DNA from: Hydrogenoanaerobacterium saccharovorans
GTDB taxonomy: Bacteria; Bacillota; Clostridia; Oscillospirales; Ruminococcaceae
Reading direction: 5' to 3'
DNA: 64,000 nucleotides
NCBI RefSeq assembly: GCF_016901815.1
Contig: NZ_JACSNR010000010.1
Coordinates: forward strand, 48,826-112,825
The translations under genes and the position numbers were made by a program. Shown here piece by piece: positions 8,026-16,578 of this stretch. Under the pieces are notes generated by a model. It ran no database searches, had not been told where the DNA came from, and saw only the letters and a program-made list of their open reading frames with translations. Position 1 is the first letter of the stretch. Every line of letters starts with the position of its first letter.

Positions 8026-9672
8026 TCATTCTTCGGGGCCAAAGAAATCGGGGATTTCTCTAAAACCTATGCTGTCAACGAACCATGCTGTCTTTTTCAT
8101 ATCCTCTTCCAGGACGATCACATCAGATACGGACAAGCTGTGCCCATGAAAGCCATCAGGGATTTCCATATTGAAAATATAGAAGATCTCTTCAAGCGTG
8201 AAAGTCTTTTCAAGTTCACCGGAATAGGCTGAAGCATAGTTGTCGCAGACCACCTTTTCACCGCTGTTGATGAATTTCTCATAGGAGAGGAACCTGACTC
8301 TGTTCAGATTGTCCTGGTCCTTGAGCTGGTAGATGTCAAGCCATCGCTTCCCCGGGTGATAGGTGCTGACAGCAAAAGCATTCTCACCATTGGACATGAT
8401 GAGATACCGCCCTTGTGCTGCCATGCCTGCTCTGTGGTATCCTACGGCCTCCAACTGATTTTCCGTCAGGCAGACCACTGCAGCCTCCTTCTGGCCGGCG
8501 CCAGTGACGGAGTATGGCTCGCAATGGCCATCCGAATTGAAGTAGGGATTGTCCCATGCAGAGAAGGGGATCCCTATCCCGGGCTTATGAGTATCATCGA
8601 TCAGGTCATACGGACGAACCATATCAAACCCTATTTCATGATCTGCTTTGGACAGAATCTCCATCACATCCAAATCGTCACGCAGTTGATCTATGATAGA
8701 AAAATCACTCACAAGGAAGTTCCTATTTCCACGGACATGAAGAATATCGATAGAACTCATACCGTTCATGTTTTCTATTCCCAGCGTCAGATGGGCGTAT
8801 GGAACCCCATGTGAATCCACATCATTCTCAGCAAGATTGCATGGCTGCTTTCGCAGTTCAATAAACCGTGCTTTGGCTTCTTCAAATGTCTTATAATGCT
8901 CCAGAGGACTTCTGCTCTGAGGCACAGAAGGTACAGCCCAGGTCTTAATATCCGGGATAATATAGAACCCCCAGCTGTGCTTTTCCTGGCTTTCCGCTGC
9001 AATGCGCTTCCTCAAACAGTTCTCCGCCCGTTCCAACACCTCTGGTCCGATAGGCAGGCAATAGGGCGCTTTGATCTTAGTCGAAAAACCGCAACTGTTA
9101 TAAACGAAATCAGCTTCATTCAGGCCACCCGCTATGAAGTAATTACGATAGTTTGGCGCATCAGTTTTGGCATCCCTAATAGCATAGTTAAGGCCTGTTT
9201 CAATATGCGCAAGGATCTCTCCCTCTACTTCGATCACAACATAGTACCAGCCAATGTAGCCATTCGCACCTGTACTAAGCTCTACGGAAAGAAGCCGGTA
9301 TGGTTTCAGGCCAAGCGCCATGCTGCAAGCGTTATCGGCTCGCTCCTGGAAAAGAAGGCTATGGTATGCCAGCTGCTTTGTTATTTCAGTGATTTTAGGG
9401 TTGTACCACATCAGGCTTGCATCGACCATCTTTGTCTGAAGCTGCTTGGTTTTAGACTTGGGTGTAAGTGCGTTTCCCAGGAAGAGCTTTATTCCGCTGT
9501 CAAACAGAATTGAAACATCGCTCGTTCCTCTCCACTTTCCCGAGCAGGGGCTGGTAGTAATGGTTCCGGTGTTGTAGCCGAAAGTTCTGGCAATCACATC
9601 AATTTTCTCCTGCAGCGAAAGATCTTCGTAACAGGAATAGCATCTCTCCGCAATTCTCTCAAAGTGTTTCAT
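8026..9672 (-). CDS. YodL/DUF4316-domain protein
   Basis: 548 residues, cytoplasmic. The C-terminal ~110 residues match the YodL/DUF4316 type of Clostridia mobile elements: WLDIYQLKD, RFLSYEKF, TLEEIFYIFNMEIP, GHSLSVSDVIVL, WFVDSIGF. A related segment (YAHLTLGIENM..IDILHVRGN) occurs in the middle, and residues 1-250 form an uncharacterised domain (KWRGTSDVSILFDSG, GWYYVVIEVEGEILAHIETG). These proteins usually accompany conjugation and antirestriction-type accessory genes, but their activity is unknown. ATG behind AAAGGAG. First gene after repeat copy 3. Confidence 0.75.
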   Translation of the reverse strand: MKHFERIAERCYSCYEDLSLQEKIDVIARTFGYNTGTITTSPCSGKWRGTSDVSILFDSGIKLFLGNALTPKSKTKQLQTKMVDASLMWYNPKITEITKQLAYHSLLFQERADNACSMALGLKPYRLLSVELSTGANGYIGWYYVVIEVEGEILAHIETGLNYAIRDAKTDAPNYRNYFIAGGLNEADFVYNSCGFSTKIKAPYCLPIGPEVLERAENCLRKRIAAESQEKHSWGFYIIPDIKTWAVPSVPQSRSPLEHYKTFEEAKARFIELRKQPCNLAENDVDSHGVPYAHLTLGIENMNGMSSIDILHVRGNRNFLVSDFSIIDQLRDDLDVMEILSKADHEIGFDMVRPYDLIDDTHKPGIGIPFSAWDNPYFNSDGHCEPYSVTGAGQKEAAVVCLTENQLEAVGYHRAGMAAQGRYLIMSNGENAFAVSTYHPGKRWLDIYQLKDQDNLNRVRFLSYEKFINSGEKVVCDNYASAYSGELEKTFTLEEIFYIFNMEIPDGFHGHSLSVSDVIVLEEDMKKTAWFVDSIGFREIPDFFGPEE

Positions 9673-9739
9673 AAATATCTCCTTTCAGTTTGCCTATATT
9701 TTAACGGCTGGTACCTGGGGCCTCGCCGTTATGGCCTTT

Positions 9740-9910
9740 TTTGCATAAAAAAAAGACACGATCTGCCCAAAGGGCATAATCGTGCCTATTTTTTTGAATC
9801 CTTCCGGCAGCCTGGATCAGCTGCCGCACTTTGCATCTCCCATGAGGGGATCAGCGGTCATTTCTTCTGTGATGGTGGTATTGTATCCCTTTTTACTGCA
9901 TACTGTCAAG
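9740..9910 (-). promoter_or_regulatory. Promoter-attenuator repeat, copy 3 of 6 (divergent)
   Basis: Minus strand: TTGACA (9904-9909), 18 bp, TACAAT (9880-9885). The first terminator hairpin is kept with several compensating changes (CACGAT pairing with ATCGTG, TGCCC with GGGCA) and a long T run. The second hairpin is replaced by an unrelated one (AACGGC/GCCGTT near 9701-9732). The paired substitutions are the best evidence that RNA structure, not DNA sequence, is selected. Confidence 0.85.
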
Positions 9911-9939
9911 CCGGGGAAATACCGCCATTGAGATTACTG

Positions 9940-10278
9940 TTATTCTTTCAATCGATTTTTGTCTGCCCAGTCGAGATACCCATGCAGAACTGCATAGAAT
10001 TTATCACTCTCGTTTAAGGTTCGCATAATTGCATCGATTTCTTTATCTTCTGTTTGGGGCTTATCAATTTCAAAAGACAGCAAATATCCTTTTAATACGG
10101 TATCCAAAATATGTGCCCATACATTGCAAACGAGCTTATGTTCATCGGACATACCAATACCATATTCGACATAGATTTGAACATCATCACGCCCAATATC
10201 GTTTATAGGCATAATAAATCGTATGCATGAGATTCTCTGAATATCAATTTCATCTAAATAAATTGGAAGGGATTGCAT
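9940..10278 (-). CDS. Hypothetical protein (112 aa), AT-richer than neighbours
   Basis: Start chosen at ATG 10278 (MQSLPIYLDEIDIQRISC), preceded by AAGGAG. The longer frame up to 10356 would run through its own promoter. The protein is soluble and acidic, with FIMPINDIGRDDVQIYVEYG and a C-terminal helix ending GYLDWADKNRLKE. Codon use is more AT-rich than in adjacent genes, suggesting separate acquisition. It is a monocistronic unit upstream of repeat copy 3. No family recognised. Confidence 0.6.
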   Translation of the reverse strand: MQSLPIYLDEIDIQRISCIRFIMPINDIGRDDVQIYVEYGIGMSDEHKLVCNVWAHILDTVLKGYLLSFEIDKPQTEDKEIDAIMRTLNESDKFYAVLHGYLDWADKNRLKE

Positions 10279-10328
10279 ATATCTTGTTCTCCTTTTTACT
10301 GATGATAGAACTTTTTTATCTAATATCG

Positions 10329-10356
10329 CTTCTATCCGGCTTTTTTGGCTTGTCAA
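10329..10356 (-). promoter_or_regulatory. Promoter of the 9940-10278 gene
   Basis: Minus strand TTGACA (10351-10356), 16 bp, TAGAAG (10329-10334), about 50 bp before the ATG. The -10 box is imperfect. Confidence 0.45.
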
Positions 10357-10416
10357 GCGATTTCCGACCTCATTTATTTCGGAAATGTCTATGCAAAACG
10401 GCGGCTTGGTGGGGGA

Positions 10417-11403
10417 TTAAGCGACGAATCGGACCTGCTTCTTGAAGCGTCCCTTGGTGGCAGCAACCTCGATTTCGATGTAGTTATCGTACACACGGAG
10501 GATATTGCTGACAGAGTGGCGCTTGTCATTTACAAGCAGTGGGGTCCCATAGTGCTGCTTCTTCAGCAGCCATTCGCCTACTCCCTCCACGGCGAGGGAC
10601 TCACACAGGCCCTCCTCATACTCATCCGGGTTCTGGACGATCACATCAAAGATCACATCTTTCGCAAAGCGGATCTCGTAGTCCTTCCCCAGCAGATTGA
10701 CCTTGTGAGGGTGGTAATTTCCCATGTAGTACCGGAACAGAGGGTGGCAAGAGATGATCCTTTTACCAAGGCTGTACAGACTGGAAACAAAGGGTTGGGT
10801 CGTTCCCATGATTTTGGCGATCTGCTCTCTGTCATAGCCATATCCACGCAGTATGCAGATTCGGACTGCAGCTTTTTCATTGGCTGCCGACCGGCTTTCC
10901 CAGATATACTTGAGAATCTCCATCAGCTCAGTGGGGGCCTTGGACTCAATGGTAAACTGGTTGACCTCGCCATTACTGATTAGCTTTTCCAGCGCTTCAG
11001 GGGTGATGTCTGTATCCATCGAAAGAGTGGCAGTATCGGGATATTTGGACTGCATCTCAGCGATCATCGCATGGCGGATCACCTTTGCGGCGTAAGAGGA
11101 GAACTTGTAACCCTTGGACTCATCAAAACGCTGCGCTGCTCTCCAAAGACCGATCAGGCCCGCCTGGTATACCTCATCTATGTTGTTGCGGTTGATCCCA
11201 CGAATGGACTTCATGCACCACTGGACCAGTTTCTGGTTCTCCCGAACGATTTTCTCAATGCGCTCCTTTTCAATTTCTTCCTGCGACTTGCATTGCTTCT
11301 TGGGCTTTGCCGGCGTGCAGACCGCAGGCTGATCTATATCGAAAAAGGAGAGCTGTTCATATTCCAATTCAGAGCCTGCTGCTTTTTTCAGGGCGTATTG
11401 CAT
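10417..11403 (-). CDS. Sigma-70-type factor with long C-terminal extension
   Basis: 328 residues. Region 2 is clear at about 75-125 (EVYQAGLIGLWRAAQRFD, YKFSSYAAKVIRHAMIAEM: core binding and -10 recognition). A helix-turn-helix like region 4 lies near 190-215 (YDREQIAKIMGTTQPFVSSLY). About 110 further residues have no sigma counterpart. The N-terminal ~50 residues (SFFDIDQPAVCTPAKPKKQ) are also extra. It probably directs RNA polymerase to element promoters or acts as a DNA-binding regulator. It has its own promoter, with one copy of the palindrome found 13 times at 48.4-48.8 kb just upstream of the -35 box. Confidence 0.8.
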   Translation of the reverse strand: MQYALKKAAGSELEYEQLSFFDIDQPAVCTPAKPKKQCKSQEEIEKERIEKIVRENQKLVQWCMKSIRGINRNNIDEVYQAGLIGLWRAAQRFDESKGYKFSSYAAKVIRHAMIAEMQSKYPDTATLSMDTDITPEALEKLISNGEVNQFTIESKAPTELMEILKYIWESRSAANEKAAVRICILRGYGYDREQIAKIMGTTQPFVSSLYSLGKRIISCHPLFRYYMGNYHPHKVNLLGKDYEIRFAKDVIFDVIVQNPDEYEEGLCESLAVEGVGEWLLKKQHYGTPLLVNDKRHSVSNILRVYDNYIEIEVAATKGRFKKQVRFVA

Positions 11404-11443
11404 ACGAAAACTTCCTCCTTTTAGTAAAATGCTTCTTATTTAT

Positions 11444-11485
11444 AATATACCTCATTTCAGAGCATTTAGCAAGATGTGCGCACAA
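11444..11485 (-). promoter_or_regulatory. Sigma-factor gene promoter with palindromic operator
   Basis: Minus strand: palindrome TTGTGCGCACAT (11474-11485), one base, then -35 TTGCTA (11467-11472), 17 bp, -10 TATATT (11444-11449). The palindrome matches the 13-fold array at 48374-48764. Its place just upstream of -35 suits an activator or a repressor. Confidence 0.7.
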
Positions 11486-11518
11486 AAAAACAGCCGTGCC
11501 ATGGTACTGGCACAGCTG
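11484..11518 (-). terminator. Terminator of the signal peptidase operon
   Basis: Minus strand hairpin CAGCTGTGCCA/TGGCACGGCTG followed by seven T. The T run directly abuts the operator upstream of the sigma-factor promoter. Confidence 0.8.
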
Positions 11519-11527
11519 CTTTCGATG

Positions 11528-12838
11528 TCAGTTCTCTTCTGGGGTATCTTCGGCAAGGGCGTTCAAAAGCGCCACCCGCTGTCCCAGGTCGATCGAAGAT
11601 CCGCCGTAGCTCTCTTCAAGGTAGTAAGAGAAGAGGGCATACGAGGTCTCCTTAATGATGCTTGGCTCCTCCCAGTATCCGAAGGCGTTCAGGAAATCGT
11701 GCTGGATCACCTTTTTCCCGAGATACGGGTCCTCAAACGACCATACCAGGGCAAAGGCGCCGTCCCCGTTCTCATCGCAGTAGAACTTCGGCGTGTACTG
11801 GACTGTGTCCATGTACTGCTGTCTCAGTCCCGCTATGTCGAAGTCATCGGGAAGGTCGAACCCTACCTTGTACATATCATCCTTGATCTTCTGTCGGAAG
11901 GCGCCACGCTCGATCAGAGCGTCGAGGTTCCCTTCCTTTGCCAGTTCGAGGATCTGATCCATGTCCTTGGACATGGCACTGCTCCTGGTCGCTTCTTTCG
12001 CCCCTCCTATGGCATTGTTCAGGAGGAGATCTCCGCCCCGTGTCCCATAGAATTTGATCCCGCCCCAGAAGAAGGCGTACTGGACAGTGGCGTCGCTCTC
12101 AAAGAAATAAGAGGTGCAGCTGTACAGCACCGGGACATCATCTTCAATGATGAAGCGTAGGCAGATAAAATCGGTTCCCCTCTCCACCTGTTCCAAATTC
12201 ATACTGGCAATTTTTTTGGCTGCGCCTGTGCTTTGGAAGGGGGTGTACTTCTCCGTCTGATCGGCGCCGGCAGCCATTTCCTCTGCAGTCAGCGTCATGT
12301 ACGGTGTAGTAACAGTCAGGTATACGCTGTACGAGTTCCCTTCCTTCGGGTCCCCGGCATAGCCGAGGATCTCATACTCCGTATACTGAGCCATGTTCCG
12401 GAAGGCATCCAGCATATCCTGGTTCTCTTCTACGGCTTCCAGCATATAGCGCAGGGGGTTGTAGGTCCCGCTATAAGTTCGGGCAGAGACCTGATCCACA
12501 ACGCCCGGCTCCAGCGCCAGCAGCCTGGGCAGGAAATTCGCTATCCCTTCCTCGATCTGCTCTTTGGTAAGCGTGGTCGAAGGCGGGTCCTCATCGAAAG
12601 TGCTCGGGAAGATCTGCTCGTAGTTATAATCTTCCGGGTTTACATCCGGAAGGTCGGATGCCAGGTGGCTGTCCGAGGACTCGATCTGTTCGCTGTTCTC
12701 CTGCTGCGGCTTGTTTACTGGCGTCTGTTTGTCCACATCTCCGCCAAAGAAAAAGGTGGCACAGACCAGCGCTGCCAAAAGCAGCACAATAATCACTATG
12801 GCCTTTTTCCCGCCGAGATCAAGTTTGTTCAAGCTCAT
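11528..12838 (-). CDS. Membrane-anchored exported protein of unknown function
   Basis: About 436 residues. One N-terminal transmembrane helix (about 13-30, AIVIIVLLLAALVCATFFFGG) acts as uncleaved signal anchor. A Gln/Glu/Ser-rich linker follows, then a large extracellular domain containing repeated Tyr/Asp-rich segments (TPYMTLTAEEMAAGADQTEKY; YCDENGDGAFALVWSFEDPY). The start overlaps the signal peptidase stop by ~20 bp, so the two genes are translationally coupled. By position it could be an accessory of the surface machinery. Start at the second of two adjacent ATGs behind AGGAGG. Family not recognised. Confidence 0.65.
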   Translation of the reverse strand: MSLNKLDLGGKKAIVIIVLLLAALVCATFFFGGDVDKQTPVNKPQQENSEQIESSDSHLASDLPDVNPEDYNYEQIFPSTFDEDPPSTTLTKEQIEEGIANFLPRLLALEPGVVDQVSARTYSGTYNPLRYMLEAVEENQDMLDAFRNMAQYTEYEILGYAGDPKEGNSYSVYLTVTTPYMTLTAEEMAAGADQTEKYTPFQSTGAAKKIASMNLEQVERGTDFICLRFIIEDDVPVLYSCTSYFFESDATVQYAFFWGGIKFYGTRGGDLLLNNAIGGAKEATRSSAMSKDMDQILELAKEGNLDALIERGAFRQKIKDDMYKVGFDLPDDFDIAGLRQQYMDTVQYTPKFYCDENGDGAFALVWSFEDPYLGKKVIQHDFLNAFGYWEEPSIIKETSYALFSYYLEESYGGSSIDLGQRVALLNALAEDTPEEN

Positions 12839-13337
12839 CATCTCCTCCTAAAAAAGGCAGGGTCAGGATTCTGGCCTTCTCGATAGCCACAACTGAACTG
12901 CCTGGTATATAAGGGTCCTCCCAGTAGCGGGAGTCATAGGAATGTTGCCGGTTGTCTCCCAGCATCAGGTATTCCCCTTCCGGCACTTCAAACTCCTGGC
13001 TCTGTCCCTGCCGCTGAAATTCAATGTACGATTCCTCCAGAGCGCTGCCATTCACAAAAACTGTTCCGGCCTCATCGATCCTGATTTCGTCCCCGGGCAG
13101 CCCGATCACCCGCTTGATAAGCAGCGCTCCATCCATCTGAAATACAGCAATGTCACCACGCTCTATTTCAGAAAACTGACGGCTGCCGATCAGGAGATCC
13201 CCGCCTTTCAGCGTAGGAGCCATGCTTGCGCTGGGCACATAGATCAGCATCCAGAATTTTTGCAGAATGATAGTCGGGATTATCATTGCAAGCAGCATGA
13301 GAAAGATCAGCTTTGAAAAGGAAACTGACCCTTTCAA
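12819..13337 (-). CDS. lepB: Signal peptidase I
   Basis: 172 residues. One N-terminal membrane helix (9-28), then the S26 motifs: PSASM with catalytic Ser38, LLIKRVIGLPGD with the general-base Lys75, and GDNRQHSYDSR with the box E residues. It cleaves secretory signal peptides at the outer face of the membrane; with two giant adhesins and other exported proteins on this element, a dedicated copy is sensible. It overlaps the preceding gene by 4 bp and the following gene by about 20 bp. Confidence 0.93.
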   Translation of the reverse strand: MKGSVSFSKLIFLMLLAMIIPTIILQKFWMLIYVPSASMAPTLKGGDLLIGSRQFSEIERGDIAVFQMDGALLIKRVIGLPGDEIRIDEAGTVFVNGSALEESYIEFQRQGQSQEFEVPEGEYLMLGDNRQHSYDSRYWEDPYIPGSSVVAIEKARILTLPFLGGDDELEQT

Positions 13338-13828
13338 CTGAGCGGGGACACTGGCGGCCGATGCTCGACATATTCGGTGGCGTCCTCAGTCGCTTCCTCC
13401 AGCTCATCCTGATCCGGCAGCTCAAAGCCCAACGACCCTTCAAAACTTGGCTGGGTTGTTAGTTTGAGCTGGTCATCGATCTTCTGGGTCCCGCTCCCTT
13501 CTCCATCTTCGCCGAGCGACACATATTCACCGCCATCCATGTAGCCTTCCAGTGAGGACGGCATTTGCAGGTGATAGCCCTCCACCGTGTCCTCCGGAAC
13601 ATCCGAGTCCCTCACATAATCAAAATCAGCCAGGAGAATATCTTCATCGAGAATGTCTGAGCTGATCCATGCCTCGATCCCGGCCCGGGCAGTTACGGTA
13701 TTCAGCGCCAGGGCACCCACCAGGACTGCCCCAGTGGCCACAGCAGCCACGGTGATACTCTTTCTCGTCATATACTGAGTATATGAGCGAACGGTATGCC
13801 GCAAAAAAGTAATGAACATTAACAGCAT
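13334..13828 (-). CDS. Exported hypothetical protein (164 aa)
   Basis: Start chosen at ATG 13828 (MLLMFITFLRHTV) behind GGGAGGTG; the upstream part of the frame runs into the previous terminator. A basic N-terminus is followed by one hydrophobic segment (about 22-42, ending TARAGIEAW), a signal peptide or anchor. The mature part is strongly acidic (DILDEDILLADFDY, DQDELEEATEDATEY). It overlaps the signal peptidase start by 4 bp (ATGA), making a three-gene surface operon. Function unknown. Confidence 0.6.
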   Translation of the reverse strand: MLLMFITFLRHTVRSYTQYMTRKSITVAAVATGAVLVGALALNTVTARAGIEAWISSDILDEDILLADFDYVRDSDVPEDTVEGYHLQMPSSLEGYMDGGEYVSLGEDGEGSGTQKIDDQLKLTTQPSFEGSLGFELPDQDELEEATEDATEYVEHRPPVSPLS

Positions 13829-13890
13829 CTTTTCACCTCCCTTCAAATAGAGTATAGTCTGTCGCTTTTTGGTAAAATACCTGGATTGAT

Positions 13891-13922
13891 AAAAAAAGAC
13901 CGGGAAAACCCGGCCCTTTTTT
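13891..13922 (-). terminator. Terminator of the AAA-VWA operon
   Basis: Minus strand GGGCCGGG-TTTT-CCCGGTC hairpin flanked by A and T runs, directly after the stop at 13924. Confidence 0.85.
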
Positions 13923-13923
13923 A

Positions 13924-14577
13924 TCAATCGAAATCATAGATTTCAAAGTCATCAGGAGAGGAAAGTTCAGCAGCTTTACGGCTCTTTTCCAGAATCCCCT
14001 TCCTGCGCTCGGCTTTGTACGGCTCGATCACATTCCTGATGAATGGGGCACCGTGGGTCATCTCCCAAACATTGAGATATGCCACAATGTCAATGAAAAA
14101 TTTCTGGATCTCATCATCGGAAAGAAACTTGCGGACCTCATGTTCCGCCTTGAACTTTCCATTTTCAGAAGTGCCGGCCCTGATGGAAATTGCCCAGGGG
14201 TACTTCGCCTTCTGATTGTTTCTCATAGGCGTCCGGGTGATCCGAAAAACCTCTACCCGGTTGTTACCGAACGATGAGAAATCCTTGGTGGTGGACCAAT
14301 CAAAGTTCCGTTCCGTCATTGTGAGCATCCCGATCTTTTCATGCAGCAGCCGGATCTCGGACGGATCCAAGTTGTAGGTCAAAAAGACGGAAGGATTGCT
14401 TTCAAAGTCGGTCAGGATCAGCTTGATGCGGCTGTACCGTGCGTGCAGACTCGCCGGGCATTTATCCGGATCACCGTTCAGGTCCGGGGGCTGCAAGTAG
14501 TCACAGGCGGCAATCAAGGTCTTTTGATTGGTGATGAAAGCGATCTGGCTTACATCGGGTTTAGTATTCTTTCCCAT
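13924..14577 (-). CDS. Third gene of the MoxR-VWA operon, unknown function
   Basis: 217 residues, soluble, no membrane segment. Visible features are a central stretch KLILTDFESNPSVFLTYNLDPSEIRLLHEKIG, a basic WSTTKDF..NNRVEVFRITRTPMRNNQ region that could contact nucleic acid, and an acidic tail ending DDFEIYDFD. The ATG lies 14 bp after the VWA gene and the gene ends at a terminator, so it is the last member of a three-gene unit with MoxR and VWA. It may be the client or effector of that pair; this is inference from position only. Confidence 0.6.
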   Translation of the reverse strand: MGKNTKPDVSQIAFITNQKTLIAACDYLQPPDLNGDPDKCPASLHARYSRIKLILTDFESNPSVFLTYNLDPSEIRLLHEKIGMLTMTERNFDWSTTKDFSSFGNNRVEVFRITRTPMRNNQKAKYPWAISIRAGTSENGKFKAEHEVRKFLSDDEIQKFFIDIVAYLNVWEMTHGAPFIRNVIEPYKAERRKGILEKSRKAAELSSPDDFEIYDFD

Positions 14578-14591
14578 TTTCTTTACTCCTT

Positions 14592-16565
14592 TTATCGGAT
14601 CTTCTTCAATTCCCGCTTCACTGTCATGGACAGGATTTTGGGGATCATGGAAAGGTCCGTTACATCAAATATTTGATCTCCGTAAATTTCGCACAGGTTG
14701 GGCATATCGCTCCGCAGGGCAGATGCAAACACCAGGATCCCGTTTTTCTGAGCATTTTTCAGGGATTTCTGCACATCCTCAATTCCCTCTTGCTGTGTAT
14801 TATAGAGAGAAGGCAGGCCGTCCGAGATAATGAACAGCATCTTCATCGCCTCCGGACGCTCATTCAGAGCCTCCAGGGCGAAATTGATTGCTGCACCATC
14901 ACGGTTTCCTCCCCCACATTCGATTGCCCCGATCCGATACCGGTCCTGGGGGTCATACTTCAGGAGGCTTGCTGCCACACCAATCTCAACGCAACCGCTG
15001 CCTGTCGTGTGATCTGCCACCATAACGGGGAATCCCATGCTGGTACAGAAGTCATAGAGGATTAGAGCGGTCCGCTTCGCTATATCCAGTTTGGAAAGCT
15101 GGATGTCCCCATCTTTCACTCCAGAAAAATAATCCATGGAACCGGAAGCGTCGATCAGCAAAGCCACTGCAACGGAAGGCAGAGCAGCAGGCGCTATGAT
15201 CTGCGAGAAATATTTGCCATTCATGCGATACAGACTGCGGGTATCCAGCCTCTTTCCGAAAGCAAGTCCGCTGACCCGATAACCCAGCTGCGTCGTTTGG
15301 AAGAAACGGCTGAGTTCTTTGGTGAGCTTCTTGGCGATCGGTGCGCAAGTTGGCTTTACAGATGCGTACCAAAGCGGGTCCTCCTCCATGAGACGCTCAA
15401 CCCGGATCGGAAAACTGTCCGCTGCGTTGGCCATGCTCTGGAGCTGCCGCTGGATCTCTGTACTTTCTTCCTGGGCGATCCGTGACTTGACTATCTCATC
15501 TATGACTTCCTGGAGTGGATCCTCCGAAGGAAGATCTTCCTCTTCCTGAGTTTCACAAGGATTGCTGTGATCGTCAGAATTGCCAGGACCGCCCGGATTC
15601 CCGTATTGTCCAGAAGTGGGGATCCGGCTCATCAGCTGAAGATTACCAGCCCCATCCCCCTGCGCATTGCGCAGAAATTCAGGGAGCGATTCGCCAACCA
15701 CCAGGAGCGGTTCCAACAGGTCCCAGTTCTCGGTCATCAGGTTGGTGACAAGCTCCTTGCGCTTCATCGTGTCGGCGCAATCGGCGCCATCGGATAAGCG
15801 TGGAAGCCACAGCACAACCCGGTCATAGACTTCTTTCAGCTCGGGAATGGCTGCCAATTCCGGGCGGATCTCGCCCATTTCAAGGGCGTAGAGCAACTCA
15901 TTGTAAAATATCCAGAGCGGCGGTAATTTTTTATCCTCCTGGATCTCCGATGATCCGAAGAGGGCACGGTTCAGTGTTTGCAAGGACCGCTTGATCGTCT
16001 TGGAAAAGGCCCGTGACAAGCACCTCTCGATGTACACATCTTCCAGCAGATTGTCGAACTGGTGGTAGATTTGGGCCACCAGGTCCCGGATCTGTTCGTT
16101 CTTCAGCTTTTTTGCGAGCTGCTTCAAACCTTTTTCATTCTCCGGGGTCACATCCATGTGCGTCGGGAACACCTGTCCCTGGAGAAAGGTTTCTCTCTGG
16201 ATCTTCATGATGGAAAAATCCGTATAGATCCAGTGGGCAAATTCATGGAACGCCAGCCCATGGACACATTCGCTTCGCTCTGCCCTGGTTTCGAGAGCAG
16301 TGAACGCCGGATGTCCAGCGTTCAGTATGATCGTCCGCTTATCAGTTGCACCCGTCATCGACTGGGGATCAGTGTCCCAGATGATTTTGAGGTCGAATTT
16401 GAGGTTTTCCTGCCCGGCATTTTTCAGGAGAAAAGTGCCCAGGGTCCGAAGTTGTTTCTTGTACGCTTCAGACAGGAAAATATCCTCATCTGTCAGGGAG
16501 GATTTTGTGCTTTCAATGAACCTCTTGAGATCCGCCACACGGATCAGTGGTTTCGGCTTCTGCAT
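14592..16565 (-). CDS. HExxH metallopeptidase-like / VWA domain protein (CobT/DUF2201-like)
   Basis: 657 residues from ATG 16565 (MQKPKPLIRVADLKRF), chosen for the GGGAGGG site; an earlier frame start overlaps the ATPase gene. An N-terminal zincin-like motif HEFAH (107-111) is followed by LLEDVYIE (173-180), a candidate third metal ligand as seen in CobT-like proteins. A disordered Gly/Pro/acidic linker (about 315-352) precedes a C-terminal VWA domain with MIDAS DASGSM (472-477). MoxR ATPases usually act on or through VWA partners, and the ATPase gene ends 13 bp upstream. The substrate is unknown. See findings. Confidence 0.8.
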   Translation of the reverse strand: MQKPKPLIRVADLKRFIESTKSSLTDEDIFLSEAYKKQLRTLGTFLLKNAGQENLKFDLKIIWDTDPQSMTGATDKRTIILNAGHPAFTALETRAERSECVHGLAFHEFAHWIYTDFSIMKIQRETFLQGQVFPTHMDVTPENEKGLKQLAKKLKNEQIRDLVAQIYHQFDNLLEDVYIERCLSRAFSKTIKRSLQTLNRALFGSSEIQEDKKLPPLWIFYNELLYALEMGEIRPELAAIPELKEVYDRVVLWLPRLSDGADCADTMKRKELVTNLMTENWDLLEPLLVVGESLPEFLRNAQGDGAGNLQLMSRIPTSGQYGNPGGPGNSDDHSNPCETQEEEDLPSEDPLQEVIDEIVKSRIAQEESTEIQRQLQSMANAADSFPIRVERLMEEDPLWYASVKPTCAPIAKKLTKELSRFFQTTQLGYRVSGLAFGKRLDTRSLYRMNGKYFSQIIAPAALPSVAVALLIDASGSMDYFSGVKDGDIQLSKLDIAKRTALILYDFCTSMGFPVMVADHTTGSGCVEIGVAASLLKYDPQDRYRIGAIECGGGNRDGAAINFALEALNERPEAMKMLFIISDGLPSLYNTQQEGIEDVQKSLKNAQKNGILVFASALRSDMPNLCEIYGDQIFDVTDLSMIPKILSMTVKRELKKIR

Positions 16566-16578
16566 GATCGTCCCTCCC

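Noticed and set aside
9664..10017. Plus-strand frame across repeat copy 3
   Set aside because: It reads through the promoter and hairpins of the repeat; no ribosome binding site.
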